This document shows positions 26,757 to 35,436 of a stretch of DNA of 64,000 nt, piece by piece. The DNA is from Vibrio cincinnatiensis DSM 19608 (GTDB taxonomy: Bacteria > Pseudomonadota > Gammaproteobacteria > Enterobacterales > Vibrionaceae): NCBI RefSeq assembly GCF_900167345.1, contig NZ_FUXB01000014.1:1-64000 (forward strand). Direction: 5' to 3'. The notes under the pieces were generated by a model. That model was given only the letters and a program-made list of their open reading frames with translations. It did not search any database and was not told the origin of the DNA. The position numbers were made by a program, and so were the translations under genes. The first letter of the stretch is position 1, and each line of letters starts with the position of its first letter.

Positions 26757-27236
26757 ATGAAAAAAACTCTTCTTGCACTGGCATTGATTGGTGCATCTTC
26801 AACGGCGATGGCAGATGCACTGATTTATGCGGGAGCTTCTGTGGGGCAGTCAGACTATCGTGGTGATACCAGCACCGCTTACAACTTCCACGTGGGTACG
26901 GGTATTCTGCCTTTTTTTGCTGTTGAAGGTGGCTATAGTGACTTTGGTGACTTTAAAGTCGGCGGTCTTAAAACTTCGGCATCAACCATGTATGCTGCAT
27001 TAAAACCTAGCATCGATCTTGGACCTTTACATGTTTATGCCCGCGGTGGTGTCCACTCTTGGAAAACTGAAATCGGTGGACGAAAAGATGATGATGGTAT
27101 CGATGTAATGTACGGTATCGGTGCTGAATATCATGTGATGGGGCCTTTCTCTATTGGGGCGGGTTACCATCGATATACGCTTGATAAGCACGATGTTAAA
27201 GTGCTCTCTTTTAATGCGACCTTTCACTTTTTATAA
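26757..27236 (+). CDS. small outer-membrane beta-barrel protein (OmpX/Opa-like)
   Basis: 159 aa from the ATG at 26757 (AAAGG upstream). A signal peptide MKKTLLALALIGASSTAMA is followed by alternating beta-strand sequence and a C-terminal FNATFHFL with the terminal aromatic expected for BAM-dependent barrels. About eight strands fit the length. It belongs broadly to the OmpA-N/OmpX-like outer-membrane barrels; the role is unknown. An upstream in-frame ATG at 26724 would spoil the signal peptide. Confidence 0.85.
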   Translation: MKKTLLALALIGASSTAMADALIYAGASVGQSDYRGDTSTAYNFHVGTGILPFFAVEGGYSDFGDFKVGGLKTSASTMYAALKPSIDLGPLHVYARGGVHSWKTEIGGRKDDDGIDVMYGIGAEYHVMGPFSIGAGYHRYTLDKHDVKVLSFNATFHFL

Positions 27237-27260
27237 AGACATGGCTTAACGCTTTTTCTC

Positions 27261-27291
27261 CTCAGTATTGGTTTTCTCTACCGATACTGAG
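27261..27291. terminator. terminator between the barrel gene and the LysR gene
   Basis: An 11-bp stem with one mismatch (CTCAGTATTGG with CCGATACTGAG) and a 9-nt loop, then GGTTTCTC. It lies between convergent stops and may serve both directions. Confidence 0.6.
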
Positions 27292-27315
27292 GGTTTCTCA
27301 TTCATCACGATTTCG

Positions 27316-28215
27316 TTATGTTAACCAGTGGCTGAAGGCAACTCTTGACCAGTGGGTAATAATATAGTCAATCAACGCTTGTGTTCTTTCGGGTAAAAAA
27401 CGCCGTTGAGGATGTAACAAGTACACATCAGCCCCTTCCATTTGCCATTCTGGGAGTAATGGGACCAATTTACCGAGGTTCACTTCTTGGGTAATCAACC
27501 CTTTGGGTAATCGAGCTACGCCCATATCCATCAGTGTCGCATTGATGATGGTATCCAGTTCTTCAGAGCCAAGCCTAGGTTTTGGCATAAACTGAAATCG
27601 TTCGCCACTCTGGGTATGTAAAAATACCCATGCCTGTTTAGTATTAAGTGTGAGTAACGGTAAGCTAAGTAACTGTTCAGGGTGCTGAAGGTTGAGCGAG
27701 TGAGCGTAGGCTGCCGAAGCGCATAATAGAGAAGGATTACTGGCCAGTTTTCTGGCTACCCATTCAGATTGAGGTTGCGGGCCAAAGCGTAGAGCAATAT
27801 CGAGATCGTGTCGTGTGAAATAATCCATACCGGCTCCGACTTGAATGTTGATATTGACTTTAGGGTGCTGTTGACAAAATTCTAAGGCGAGTGGGCTGAG
27901 TTGATGACGAATAGGAATAATCGGTGCGTTGATCACTATATCTCCCCGGTATTCACGCTTCGCCCGCAGGGCTTGATCTTGTTTGTTTTCCAGTTCGGCA
28001 AAAAGTTCAGCATAAGTATCAAACAGATGCTCTCCTTCTTTTGTCAAAACGATTTCTTTACTGTTACGAATCAATAAAATACTGCCAATATCTTGTTCAA
28101 GTTGCTGGATTCGCCGACTTAAGGTACTGCTAGAAATTGTTTTTTGCTTTGCCGCTAGGGTAAAGCTACCACAGCGAACGACCGCGAGAAAAAGTGCAAG
28201 ATCATCAAGTTTCAT
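27316..28215 (-). CDS. LysR-family transcriptional regulator
   Basis: 299 aa, the standard LTTR length. The N-terminal winged HTH (FLAVVRCGSFTLAAKQKTISSSTLSRRIQQLEQDIGS) is followed by a periplasmic-binding-like effector domain. It is of the AaeR/DmlR-like group that regulates an adjacent gene. It is transcribed away from the MFS exporter 108 bp apart, the classic arrangement in which it controls that gene and itself; the ligand is unknown. Confidence 0.88.
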   Translation of the reverse strand: MKLDDLALFLAVVRCGSFTLAAKQKTISSSTLSRRIQQLEQDIGSILLIRNSKEIVLTKEGEHLFDTYAELFAELENKQDQALRAKREYRGDIVINAPIIPIRHQLSPLALEFCQQHPKVNINIQVGAGMDYFTRHDLDIALRFGPQPQSEWVARKLASNPSLLCASAAYAHSLNLQHPEQLLSLPLLTLNTKQAWVFLHTQSGERFQFMPKPRLGSEELDTIINATLMDMGVARLPKGLITQEVNLGKLVPLLPEWQMEGADVYLLHPQRRFLPERTQALIDYIITHWSRVAFSHWLT

Positions 28216-28228
28216 TCTTCATCCCATT

Positions 28229-28277
28229 ATTGCAATTAACTATCCCATTCTATCCTATTTTAGAGATATTGCGATTA
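28229..28277. promoter_or_regulatory. possible LysR operator repeats
   Basis: ATTGCAATTA (28229-28238) and ATTGCGATTA (28268-28277) are direct repeats 39 bp apart in the divergent spacer; the first contains the palindrome ATTGCAAT. LTTR sites are often two such elements. Inference from position and repetition only. Confidence 0.35.
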
Positions 28278-28323
28278 GGGTATCTTGTTGGGTCTATCTC
28301 ATTTTATTAGCCTAGAGGGGAAT

Positions 28324-29733
28324 ATGCCAAGCGACTCAACCTATACCGATAAGCCCAAAATTATTTTTGCTAGTGTGGCGCTGGTGATTGCTTTAGGTTC
28401 ATTGGAGAAAAGTATTGTAACGACACCTCTGGCTTTAATTGGGGAAGAATTATCTGCGGGCGAATCACTCACTTGGGTGATCACTGCTTATTTATTATCT
28501 GCGACGGCTGTATTACCCGTCTATGGTAAGTTAAGCGATCTGTTTGGTCGTGTTCGTATGCTTAATACCAGCATTCTTATCTTTATGCTGGGTTCTGCGC
28601 TATGTACCTTTGCGTTTGATCTACCTACCTTAATTGGTGCTCGCGTTATTCAAGGTGTCGGAGGGGGTGGGTTAATTGCTTTGGCTTTTACTGTTATTGC
28701 CGATTCGATTCCTCCGCGTGAAGTCGGAAAATATCAAGGCTATATCTCGGCGGTTTATGCAGTATCGAGTATTGCGGGGCCTTTATTGGGTGGGTATTTT
28801 GCTGAGCATTTGACCTGGCGTTGGGTTTTTGGCATCAACTTACCTTTAGGCGTGCTAGCGCTGTTTATGGTTAATCGATATCTGCGCCACCTTAATCGAC
28901 GCCGACAGAGTCGTTTTGACTGGATGGGAGCAGGCTTACTGATGATAGCCACGACCATGTTGTTATTACTGCTTTCTTCACATTCCTTTATGCCAAGTGG
29001 GTGGGGGGCATTCATCCTCCTTGTCAGTGTGTTGGGATTAATTGTGGTGGAAAGGCAGGTGAGTGATCCCATTCTTCCCGCTAGGTTGGCTCGTTTGCCA
29101 AACTACTTAATATCGATTGTGCTCATTATGGGCTCACAGATGTTGATGTTTGCACTGCTAGTCTATTTGCCGCTACAGCTTCAATGGCAGAAAGGTTTCT
29201 CGCCATCGCAAAGTGGTACCATCATGGTGGTATTTATGTTTTGTATCACGGCGGGGGCTTATGTGGGAGGGAAGCTTGTTTCAAAGCATGGACGTTATAA
29301 GTTGCAAGTCACGCTTGGTTTTGTCTTGGCAATGGCAGGATTATGGCAGATTCATTACGATGTATGGGTGAAATTTGCCCTGGGTTTTGCGGGGATAGGA
29401 CTTGGCTTAACCCTACCTGCGCTGAGTGTGGTTGTTCAAAGTGTACTTCCTGCACGAGATCGCGGCATTGGTATGTCACTGTATAACTTTGGACGTGAAT
29501 TGGGTGGGGCATTAGGCGTGGCATTTTGTTCTGCTCTGTTTTATTGGCGTGTTCCACAAGAAGTGATTGTTAGTGAGCAAGGGGGGAAATTAGGTGATGC
29601 TAGTTATCCTATTCTGGCTCAAGGGTTTAGCTTGGTGTATATCGGCATGAGCTTATTAGCTTTATGTGCCGTGTTATTGACACTCAGTCGTTTGAGTAAA
29701 GATGCCTTGATGGTGACTGAAAAATCGAGGTGA
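28324..29733 (+). CDS. MFS drug exporter, DHA2 (14-TMS) type
   Basis: 469 aa from the ATG at 28324 (AGAGGGG just before it). Fourteen hydrophobic segments are expected. MFS motif A GKLSDLFGRVRM lies in the 2-3 loop, and motif C in VSSIAGPLLGGYFAEHLTWRW is the antiporter signature. EmrB/QacA-like proton-driven export of toxic compounds from the cytoplasm is likely; the substrate is unknown. Partner of the divergent LysR gene. No EmrA-type membrane-fusion gene is adjacent. Confidence 0.9.
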   Translation: MPSDSTYTDKPKIIFASVALVIALGSLEKSIVTTPLALIGEELSAGESLTWVITAYLLSATAVLPVYGKLSDLFGRVRMLNTSILIFMLGSALCTFAFDLPTLIGARVIQGVGGGGLIALAFTVIADSIPPREVGKYQGYISAVYAVSSIAGPLLGGYFAEHLTWRWVFGINLPLGVLALFMVNRYLRHLNRRRQSRFDWMGAGLLMIATTMLLLLLSSHSFMPSGWGAFILLVSVLGLIVVERQVSDPILPARLARLPNYLISIVLIMGSQMLMFALLVYLPLQLQWQKGFSPSQSGTIMVVFMFCITAGAYVGGKLVSKHGRYKLQVTLGFVLAMAGLWQIHYDVWVKFALGFAGIGLGLTLPALSVVVQSVLPARDRGIGMSLYNFGRELGGALGVAFCSALFYWRVPQEVIVSEQGGKLGDASYPILAQGFSLVYIGMSLLALCAVLLTLSRLSKDALMVTEKSR

Positions 29734-29968
29734 CTTCCTCGTTTCATGTGACTGGCTCGATGAGCATGAGCGGGCTTTCCCTTGTTTTCGTTGAGCCTTT
29801 ACTTGCGTTTTGGCTACTTATCAGCTTATCACATGTGGTATTTCCTTTTGCTTCGCCATGGATGGCGATATTTTCATCACTCCTTCGATCTTTACGCTAT
29901 CTGGAGCATATGGTGGTGTTCTTTCATTCGCCATTCCGATAGAATTGCAGCACGATATCTTAATTAAT

Positions 29969-30463
29969 ATGACAACAATGTCTTCTTTTGTGCTAGCTTC
30001 CGCTCAATTGAGTGATTTAGAACAGCTTAATCAATTAATGTACGAGCTACATGATGAGCATCACCAATCTTCTCCAGAATACTTCAAAACAGCACAAGAA
30101 ATAGAACAAGAAAAGAGTATTGCTCGTTATCTTGATGATCCTCAATGTTTGGTCTACGTAGCGAAACGCGATGAAAAAATTATTGGTTTTATCACTGGAC
30201 ATTTTTGTGAGCTGATTTCAACCGTCAGTAAACCTATTCTAATGGGAAGCCTTGATGAACTTTATGTTGATCCTGTTTATCGTCAACAAGGGGTTGCCCG
30301 TGAGTTGCTTCTTCATTTAGAAAAGACGTTTATTCTTTATGGGGTGAAAGAGATTTTTGTTGAAGTCTGGGCGTTTAATCAAGCAGCGCTGCAGCTTTAT
30401 CAAGCGACAGGGTTTGTCCATCATATCCATTGGTTACGTAAATCTGTGCCACATGACCAGTAA
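29969..30463 (+). CDS. GNAT-family N-acetyltransferase
   Basis: About 164 aa. Acetyl-CoA binding motif A is visible as LDELYVDPVYRQQGVARELL (R-Q-x-G-V-A) and motif B as VEVWAFNQAALQLYQATGF. The substrate is unknown. I chose ATG 29969 (or 29978, three codons on); neither has a strong SD. The preceding 29734-29968 contains overlapping hydrophobic frames that I do not accept as genes. Confidence 0.83.
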   Translation: MTTMSSFVLASAQLSDLEQLNQLMYELHDEHHQSSPEYFKTAQEIEQEKSIARYLDDPQCLVYVAKRDEKIIGFITGHFCELISTVSKPILMGSLDELYVDPVYRQQGVARELLLHLEKTFILYGVKEIFVEVWAFNQAALQLYQATGFVHHIHWLRKSVPHDQ

Positions 30464-30489
30464 AACTCACCCTATCACTGCGATTTATC

Positions 30490-31962
30490 ATGAGAAGAGT
30501 CATGAGCCAGAAAGAAAATAAGTGTTATCAAATGGATTGGTCATGGTCTTTATTGAGCGTTATCTTTTTCCTTGTCACCTTTACCTATACCTCTGAGGCT
30601 TTTGCTTCAGAGGCTCCTCGAGGGGCTTTATGTCTCATTCGGGCAAACGATAAAATGGTGATCACTCATGAGATCATCACCCAAAAACTATCACTGCCAG
30701 GAGGCACTATCGAAAAAGGGGAGACGCCAGAGCAAGCGGCTCAACGTGAAACGTGGGAAGAAACGGGGCTGGTTGTCACCGTGGGTGAACGGCTGGGAGA
30801 AACGCCGACGGCGATTGTTTTTGATTGTGTCAGTGATTCAGAGATTGTTAAATTTCGTTATGTCAACGCGTTAGGTGGAGAGGTATTACCGTTATGGTTT
30901 GCGCCCGATTATGGGGTGGAAGTATCGGATGCTATGCTCATTCATCCTTCTCGTATCTCGGCTAGCCAATATCGCTATCCCGAACAATGGTCATTCATTG
31001 GAGAGTTTTTTACCAAGGCCACTCACCAGTCAACCCGAACGGTTGATGAATTGATTAAAGCGGCCCCTTCTTTTCATCAACTTGAGTTAGGTTGGATGCG
31101 CAGTGTGCAATATTGGTCGGCAGCATGGCCGCATTCCGTCAAAAGTGGTTTTGATTCAATATGGGTGTTGATTGCGAGCTTAGCGTCTCCGTTGCTCGGT
31201 ATTGCGCTTTTTCCTTGGCTGTATTGGAAAAATGGAAAGGTATTCTGTTATAAGGCTTTTTTTTCTGTCGCCACCACTTCTTTGCTGTGCTTAGTCGCGC
31301 AGCAAGGTTTTTCTTTACCCGGTCCGTACGCGTATGCGCCAGATGTTCTGAAAGTCGCGCATTATGGTTTTGGCTTCCCAAATTTGTCGATTGCCGTTTG
31401 GACAAGCTTGGTGGTGCTTTGGTTATTAGAAAAAGACCAAGTACAAATCAACAGCACAACGATCCTTGGTGCTTTCTCTATTTTAGGGCTCGGTTTTGCT
31501 CAGTTTTATTTAGGTCGTGCGTTCATCACGGATATGTTAGTGGGAGGGGTATTAGGGCTTTTGGTTACTTGGCATATTGTGCGATTTTATAGCCAACCCG
31601 AGGTGAATATTAATCAGCTACTATGTTCGCATAAGGTTTGGTTTTCAATGACCTTGTGTGCCGCCTTATTTGTCTATCTTTGGTCTCACCCTATTTTTTT
31701 AGCCTGGCTATTGGTGCTTATTGCGGTCTCTCTCTTGGTGGTTACCGGCCATAAAGAACAAACCGAGGTCAGTCGCCCGTTTCTTATTTTGATCGCTATT
31801 ATCTTATTGCTGACCAGCCAGTTACTCTCTTTGCTTGCTCATTTCGTTTCATCAAGTGGTATCGCATCGTTATTGGTACAAGTCTTTTATTATCCTATTT
31901 TAATTATGACGTTTACGCTTTTACTAAGGGTTGGTCAGTTTTTGAATAAGAGAACCTGCTAA
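30490..31962 (+). CDS. exported NUDIX domain fused to PAP2-like membrane domain
   Basis: 490 aa. A signal-like segment (about 18-40) precedes a NUDIX domain whose box at about 72-94 reads GTIEKGE then RETWEETG, nearly canonical. From about 220 there are several membrane segments in a PAP2-like arrangement. The PAP2 signatures look lost: the PSGH position is PNLS (about 297-300) and the last His of the SR-x5-H-x3-D motif is Ala in YLGRAFITD. NUDIX would face the periplasm. The start is uncertain (30490, 30502 or 30532). The stop overlaps the convergent EAL gene. Confidence 0.82.
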   Translation: MRRVMSQKENKCYQMDWSWSLLSVIFFLVTFTYTSEAFASEAPRGALCLIRANDKMVITHEIITQKLSLPGGTIEKGETPEQAAQRETWEETGLVVTVGERLGETPTAIVFDCVSDSEIVKFRYVNALGGEVLPLWFAPDYGVEVSDAMLIHPSRISASQYRYPEQWSFIGEFFTKATHQSTRTVDELIKAAPSFHQLELGWMRSVQYWSAAWPHSVKSGFDSIWVLIASLASPLLGIALFPWLYWKNGKVFCYKAFFSVATTSLLCLVAQQGFSLPGPYAYAPDVLKVAHYGFGFPNLSIAVWTSLVVLWLLEKDQVQINSTTILGAFSILGLGFAQFYLGRAFITDMLVGGVLGLLVTWHIVRFYSQPEVNINQLLCSHKVWFSMTLCAALFVYLWSHPIFLAWLLVLIAVSLLVVTGHKEQTEVSRPFLILIAIILLLTSQLLSLLAHFVSSSGIASLLVQVFYYPILIMTFTLLLRVGQFLNKRTC

Positions 31963-33473
31963 TGTTTAGAGGATAAGGTTGGCGAACAAGCAAACAATTC
32001 TTTGAGACAAAGAGGCTTCGCATAGTAATAACCTTGGTGTAATTTTACTCCTTTTGCTTTTAGGTATTCAGCCTGATAAGCGTGTTCAATGCCTTCGGCA
32101 ATGATTTCAACATTTAACTGATGGGCGAGCTCAATAATGCTATTTAAGACAGGGGCATTAATGGAATCCACACCTATGGTATCGGTAAAGCATTTATCGA
32201 TTTTTAGGCAGTCGAAGGTAATATCTTGCAATACAGAGAGTGCAGTACGCCCTGTACCAAAATCATCGATAGCGATAATAATTCCTGCGTTGCGTAGTGG
32301 CTTGAGCACTTGTTTGCCTTGTTCATCCAAGAGTTGACGCTCTGTTATCTCAACCGTGAGTTGGAGCCCTTTTTCAGAGAGGGTGTTTGAGCACTTAATC
32401 AATCGCTTAATATGATTTTGAGATGATAAATAACTGGGTGGAACATTAATACCGATATGCAGACCCAGCGCCGTTGGGAAAGAAGAAATATCTTGCTCGA
32501 CCTGTTTCAACACATAATCGGTGAGTTTATTAATCAAACCATATTCTTCTGCTATGGGGATAAAGCTATCTGGGGTAATAAAGCCTAACTTAGGGTTAAC
32601 CCAACGAATGAGGGCTTCATAGCCATGAATTTCTCCTGAATCTGTCATGACAATGGGTTGATAAACCAAAAATAATTCATGTCGTTCTAGCCCTTTTTTC
32701 AAATCATCTAACAGACTGGTTCTTCGGTTTTGAAAGTAAATAATGGAGAAAATCAACAGAGAGAGCGCGAAAAACACCGGGATAGCACTTAAAAGATAAA
32801 AAGTGATTTGCTCAGAAGCAAATTGATTACTGGCAACAACTTGTAAGGAGAAACGCTGTTGAGGAGAGGAAACTAACACACTGTGACGCTGCGTTACAAA
32901 ATGGCTGTTTGGCGGGTAATAGTCATCGCCAACTTTAACAATCAGCTTTTCAATTCGGTTGTCAGCCTGATAACCCAAGTAGGCTTCTATATATTTTTGG
33001 TCCACAACCGACACCGCCCCTCGATAGGGGGTGTGTTTATCAGAATCGATGACGAGTAAGGTGCGTTTCCATGAGTTATTCGGCAAGTCAAAGAAACGCT
33101 CTTTTGTCGTCACAATACCATCTGGATAGTATTGGCTGACATCAGATTGCATTTCTCCTCGCTTGGAAGAGCAAACAATCTGTTGGTTTTCTATGATAAA
33201 CATTTCACGAAGTAAGCTTTCAAATAGCAGTTCCTCTTGGATTTGATCGCAATTCTTGCTGCCATACAGAGCTTTCTTGTTCTCACTGTGCAGATCGAAT
33301 ATTAACGTTTCAATACGGGCAGCATAGGCATTGGCGATATTGTGTAACTGATGTTGAATACTGTCTAAACTAGAGCAATAAGCATAAATAAAGAGGAGAG
33401 GGAAAGGCAAAAGGCAAGTGATGAACACTTTTAGAAGCCATCGTTTTTTACTATTTTGCAATCCCTTTTTCAT
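31959..33473 (-). CDS. membrane c-di-GMP phosphodiesterase, CSS sensor plus EAL
   Basis: 504 aa. TM1 at about 13-32, a periplasmic CSS-motif domain with the redox cysteines (YCSS, NCDQ, IVCSS), TM2 at about 228-248, then an EAL domain. YEALIRW (about 285), NVPP, EITER, DDFGTG and EGIE are all present, so it should hydrolyse c-di-GMP to pGpG. The family (E. coli PdeC-like) responds to periplasmic disulfide state. Stand-alone gene, convergent with the NUDIX-PAP2 gene. Confidence 0.9.
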   Translation of the reverse strand: MKKGLQNSKKRWLLKVFITCLLPFPLLFIYAYCSSLDSIQHQLHNIANAYAARIETLIFDLHSENKKALYGSKNCDQIQEELLFESLLREMFIIENQQIVCSSKRGEMQSDVSQYYPDGIVTTKERFFDLPNNSWKRTLLVIDSDKHTPYRGAVSVVDQKYIEAYLGYQADNRIEKLIVKVGDDYYPPNSHFVTQRHSVLVSSPQQRFSLQVVASNQFASEQITFYLLSAIPVFFALSLLIFSIIYFQNRRTSLLDDLKKGLERHELFLVYQPIVMTDSGEIHGYEALIRWVNPKLGFITPDSFIPIAEEYGLINKLTDYVLKQVEQDISSFPTALGLHIGINVPPSYLSSQNHIKRLIKCSNTLSEKGLQLTVEITERQLLDEQGKQVLKPLRNAGIIIAIDDFGTGRTALSVLQDITFDCLKIDKCFTDTIGVDSINAPVLNSIIELAHQLNVEIIAEGIEHAYQAEYLKAKGVKLHQGYYYAKPLCLKELFACSPTLSSKH

Positions 33474-33770
33474 TTTTTTGTTCCGAGTTCTTAAAAATGA
33501 TACGTTTTGTGTATAGGTTGCGCAGTATAGTGGATGAACCCACGAATAAAAAGCCTAATAAATGAATAGAATGCCAGATTTTATATATCTACCGGCGAGG
33601 AAATTGGAGGAAATGGCAGTGAGTCAGGCTAGAAGCGCTCTCTGCTCAGGAATATCTCAGTTTCCTTCAACACTATTCATTGCATACCCACTCGTCTAAT
33701 TGCATAATCAGCGATAATTTTTAGAGGTGGGTCACACATTGTTGGGACTGAATGTAATGAGAGCATTACC
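33474..33770. other. divergent spacer between EAL gene and GINT1-like gene
   Basis: 297 bp with no gene. It must contain both promoters. TATACT around 33523-33528 on the reverse strand is a candidate -10 for the EAL gene. No repeat or dyad stands out. Confidence 0.4.
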
Positions 33771-34685
33771 GTGTTAGATGCGATGAAAACACTATACCGA
33801 AAGTTATTTGAGCTAGAACAGTGGCGCATCGGAGTGGTTGATCAGACCTTAGCTGAGGTTTTTCAACGGGGTATTCGTTCTGAGCAAGTGACATGGTTTC
33901 CTTGTCATCAATATGATTTTGTTGCCGATCCTTTTCTCTTCTCCCTCAAGGGGAAGCCTTATCTTGCTTGTGAAATTTTTAATTACTTCTCTGCTAAAGG
34001 GAAACTGAGATGCTATGACCTTAATGGACAAGAATATCCTTTTTTTGATGAGGTGAATCGAGTCAAAGGCCATAAATCTTATCCATTAGTTTTTGAACAT
34101 GATGGGGAAATCTACTTAATCCCAGAAACGAGTGATCTAAACGCGGTCTCTCTTTACCAATTTGATGATCAGAAGCAAAGGTTTATCTGGCAGCGGCATT
34201 TGATTGAAGGTAAGGATTTTGTGGATACTTCTATTGTTCAAGAGGATGGCTATTGGTATTTATTCACCTCATCGGCGCAAGATCCATATACTCAACGTTT
34301 ATTCGTCTCAGAAGCATTGACGGGCGTTTTTTCTGAGCATCCTCAGTCTCCCATTTGTTGTCACCGCTTAGGTGGCCGTAATGGAGGCGCCATTTTGCGG
34401 GATCATCATCAACTTTATCGGTTTGGACAAAATGGGGTGGGAGGGTATGGAAAAAGCTTGTTGGTGATCAAAATTGAGCGGTTGACGCCCACACAGTATC
34501 AGGAGTCGGTCGTTCGTGAGTTAACCGGAGTGAGCCCTTATGCTGACGGCCTACATACGTTTGCTTATTCTGGTGAACATATGGTAGTTGATGCGAAAAA
34601 GCATACCTATTTTTTGAGTAATCTTTTTAAGAAAATCGTGTTTAAATGCTTGGAACGATTGAATATTGAACGTCGCTACCACTGA
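33771..34685 (+). CDS. GINT1-like N-terminal beta-propeller protein (possible glycan enzyme)
   Basis: About 304 aa. The pattern QYDFVADPFLFSLKGKPYLACEIF, HKSYPLVFEHDGEIYLIPET and DTSIVQEDGYWYLFTSS resembles five-bladed propeller proteins of the GH43-like superfamily, especially the N-terminal domain of GINT1-type glycosyltransferases found beside sugar genes. No signal peptide. Catalysis cannot be shown. GTG 33771 is taken as start; ATG 33783 is an alternative. No glycan cluster is adjacent, which is unusual. Confidence 0.6.
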   Translation: MLDAMKTLYRKLFELEQWRIGVVDQTLAEVFQRGIRSEQVTWFPCHQYDFVADPFLFSLKGKPYLACEIFNYFSAKGKLRCYDLNGQEYPFFDEVNRVKGHKSYPLVFEHDGEIYLIPETSDLNAVSLYQFDDQKQRFIWQRHLIEGKDFVDTSIVQEDGYWYLFTSSAQDPYTQRLFVSEALTGVFSEHPQSPICCHRLGGRNGGAILRDHHQLYRFGQNGVGGYGKSLLVIKIERLTPTQYQESVVRELTGVSPYADGLHTFAYSGEHMVVDAKKHTYFLSNLFKKIVFKCLERLNIERRYH

Positions 34686-34716
34686 TCTCAATGCAGGAGT
34701 CGTGGTAGCGTTATTC

Positions 34717-35427
34717 TCAATCGATGAATCGGCTTGGCCAATCTGAAAAAATCGCATCCACCTGTTTGAGATGAGCAAATGCACTTGGCTCATTGACGGT
34801 ATAGCACCAAATTTGATAGCCATGCTCCCGCAAATAATCAATATGTTTTTGGGTTATCCAGCGATAGTTGAGGTTGGCACTAAAAGCATTGACTTCATGC
34901 AGTACATCCTTGTCTTTGTGAGAAAGACGCTCACTCAGTACGCCGAGCCTGTATCCTGGGCAGTGTTGATGCAGTTCGCGGATAATGTCATGGCTAAAAC
35001 TAGAAAGCAGCAGTTTTTCTTGGGATAAGGGGCTACGATCCAGTTGTACTTTAAGCTGGCTAGCGACTTGAGCCACGTCATGCTTATCCACTTTGACTTC
35101 AATATTGAGCCCTAGTTGGTGAGCGGCCGACAGTTCCAGCAGCTCTTGCAGTGTCATAATGGATTCACCACTAAATTGAGGTTGGAACCAACCACCAAAA
35201 TCAAATTGACGTAGCTCGGCTAACGTGTAGGCATCAACCCGTCCTTTCCCATTACTACAGCGGTTAATGGTATGATCATGGCAGACAACCAAAATGTTAT
35301 CTTTGGTTGGTTGAACATCAATTTCTACCCAAGACAGTCCCAAATCAATCGCCGCTTGTACGCTAACTCGGGTATTTTCGGGATGGCTTCCGGCCACACC
35401 TCGGTGGCCGACAATAATAGGAGACAT
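34717..35427 (-). CDS. ugpQ: cytoplasmic glycerophosphodiester phosphodiesterase UgpQ
   Basis: 236 aa, close to E. coli UgpQ (247). GDPD motifs: GHRGVAGSHPENT with the catalytic His-Arg, EIDVQPTKDNILVVCHDHT with metal and His residues, and NIEVK. No signal peptide, so cytoplasmic like UgpQ and unlike GlpQ. It cleaves glycerophosphodiesters imported by UgpBAEC to glycerol-3-phosphate. It is the last gene of the ugp run, 9 bp after the DeoR-type regulator. Confidence 0.92.
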   Translation of the reverse strand: MSPIIVGHRGVAGSHPENTRVSVQAAIDLGLSWVEIDVQPTKDNILVVCHDHTINRCSNGKGRVDAYTLAELRQFDFGGWFQPQFSGESIMTLQELLELSAAHQLGLNIEVKVDKHDVAQVASQLKVQLDRSPLSQEKLLLSSFSHDIIRELHQHCPGYRLGVLSERLSHKDKDVLHEVNAFSANLNYRWITQKHIDYLREHGYQIWCYTVNEPSAFAHLKQVDAIFSDWPSRFID

Positions 35428-35436
35428 AATGCATCC

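Noticed and set aside
29730..29968. Overlapping hydrophobic frames between the MFS and GNAT genes, possible small membrane protein
   Set aside because: Only GTG/TTG starts, no good SD, no recognisable family; the frames overlap each other and look like chance reading of T-rich spacer.
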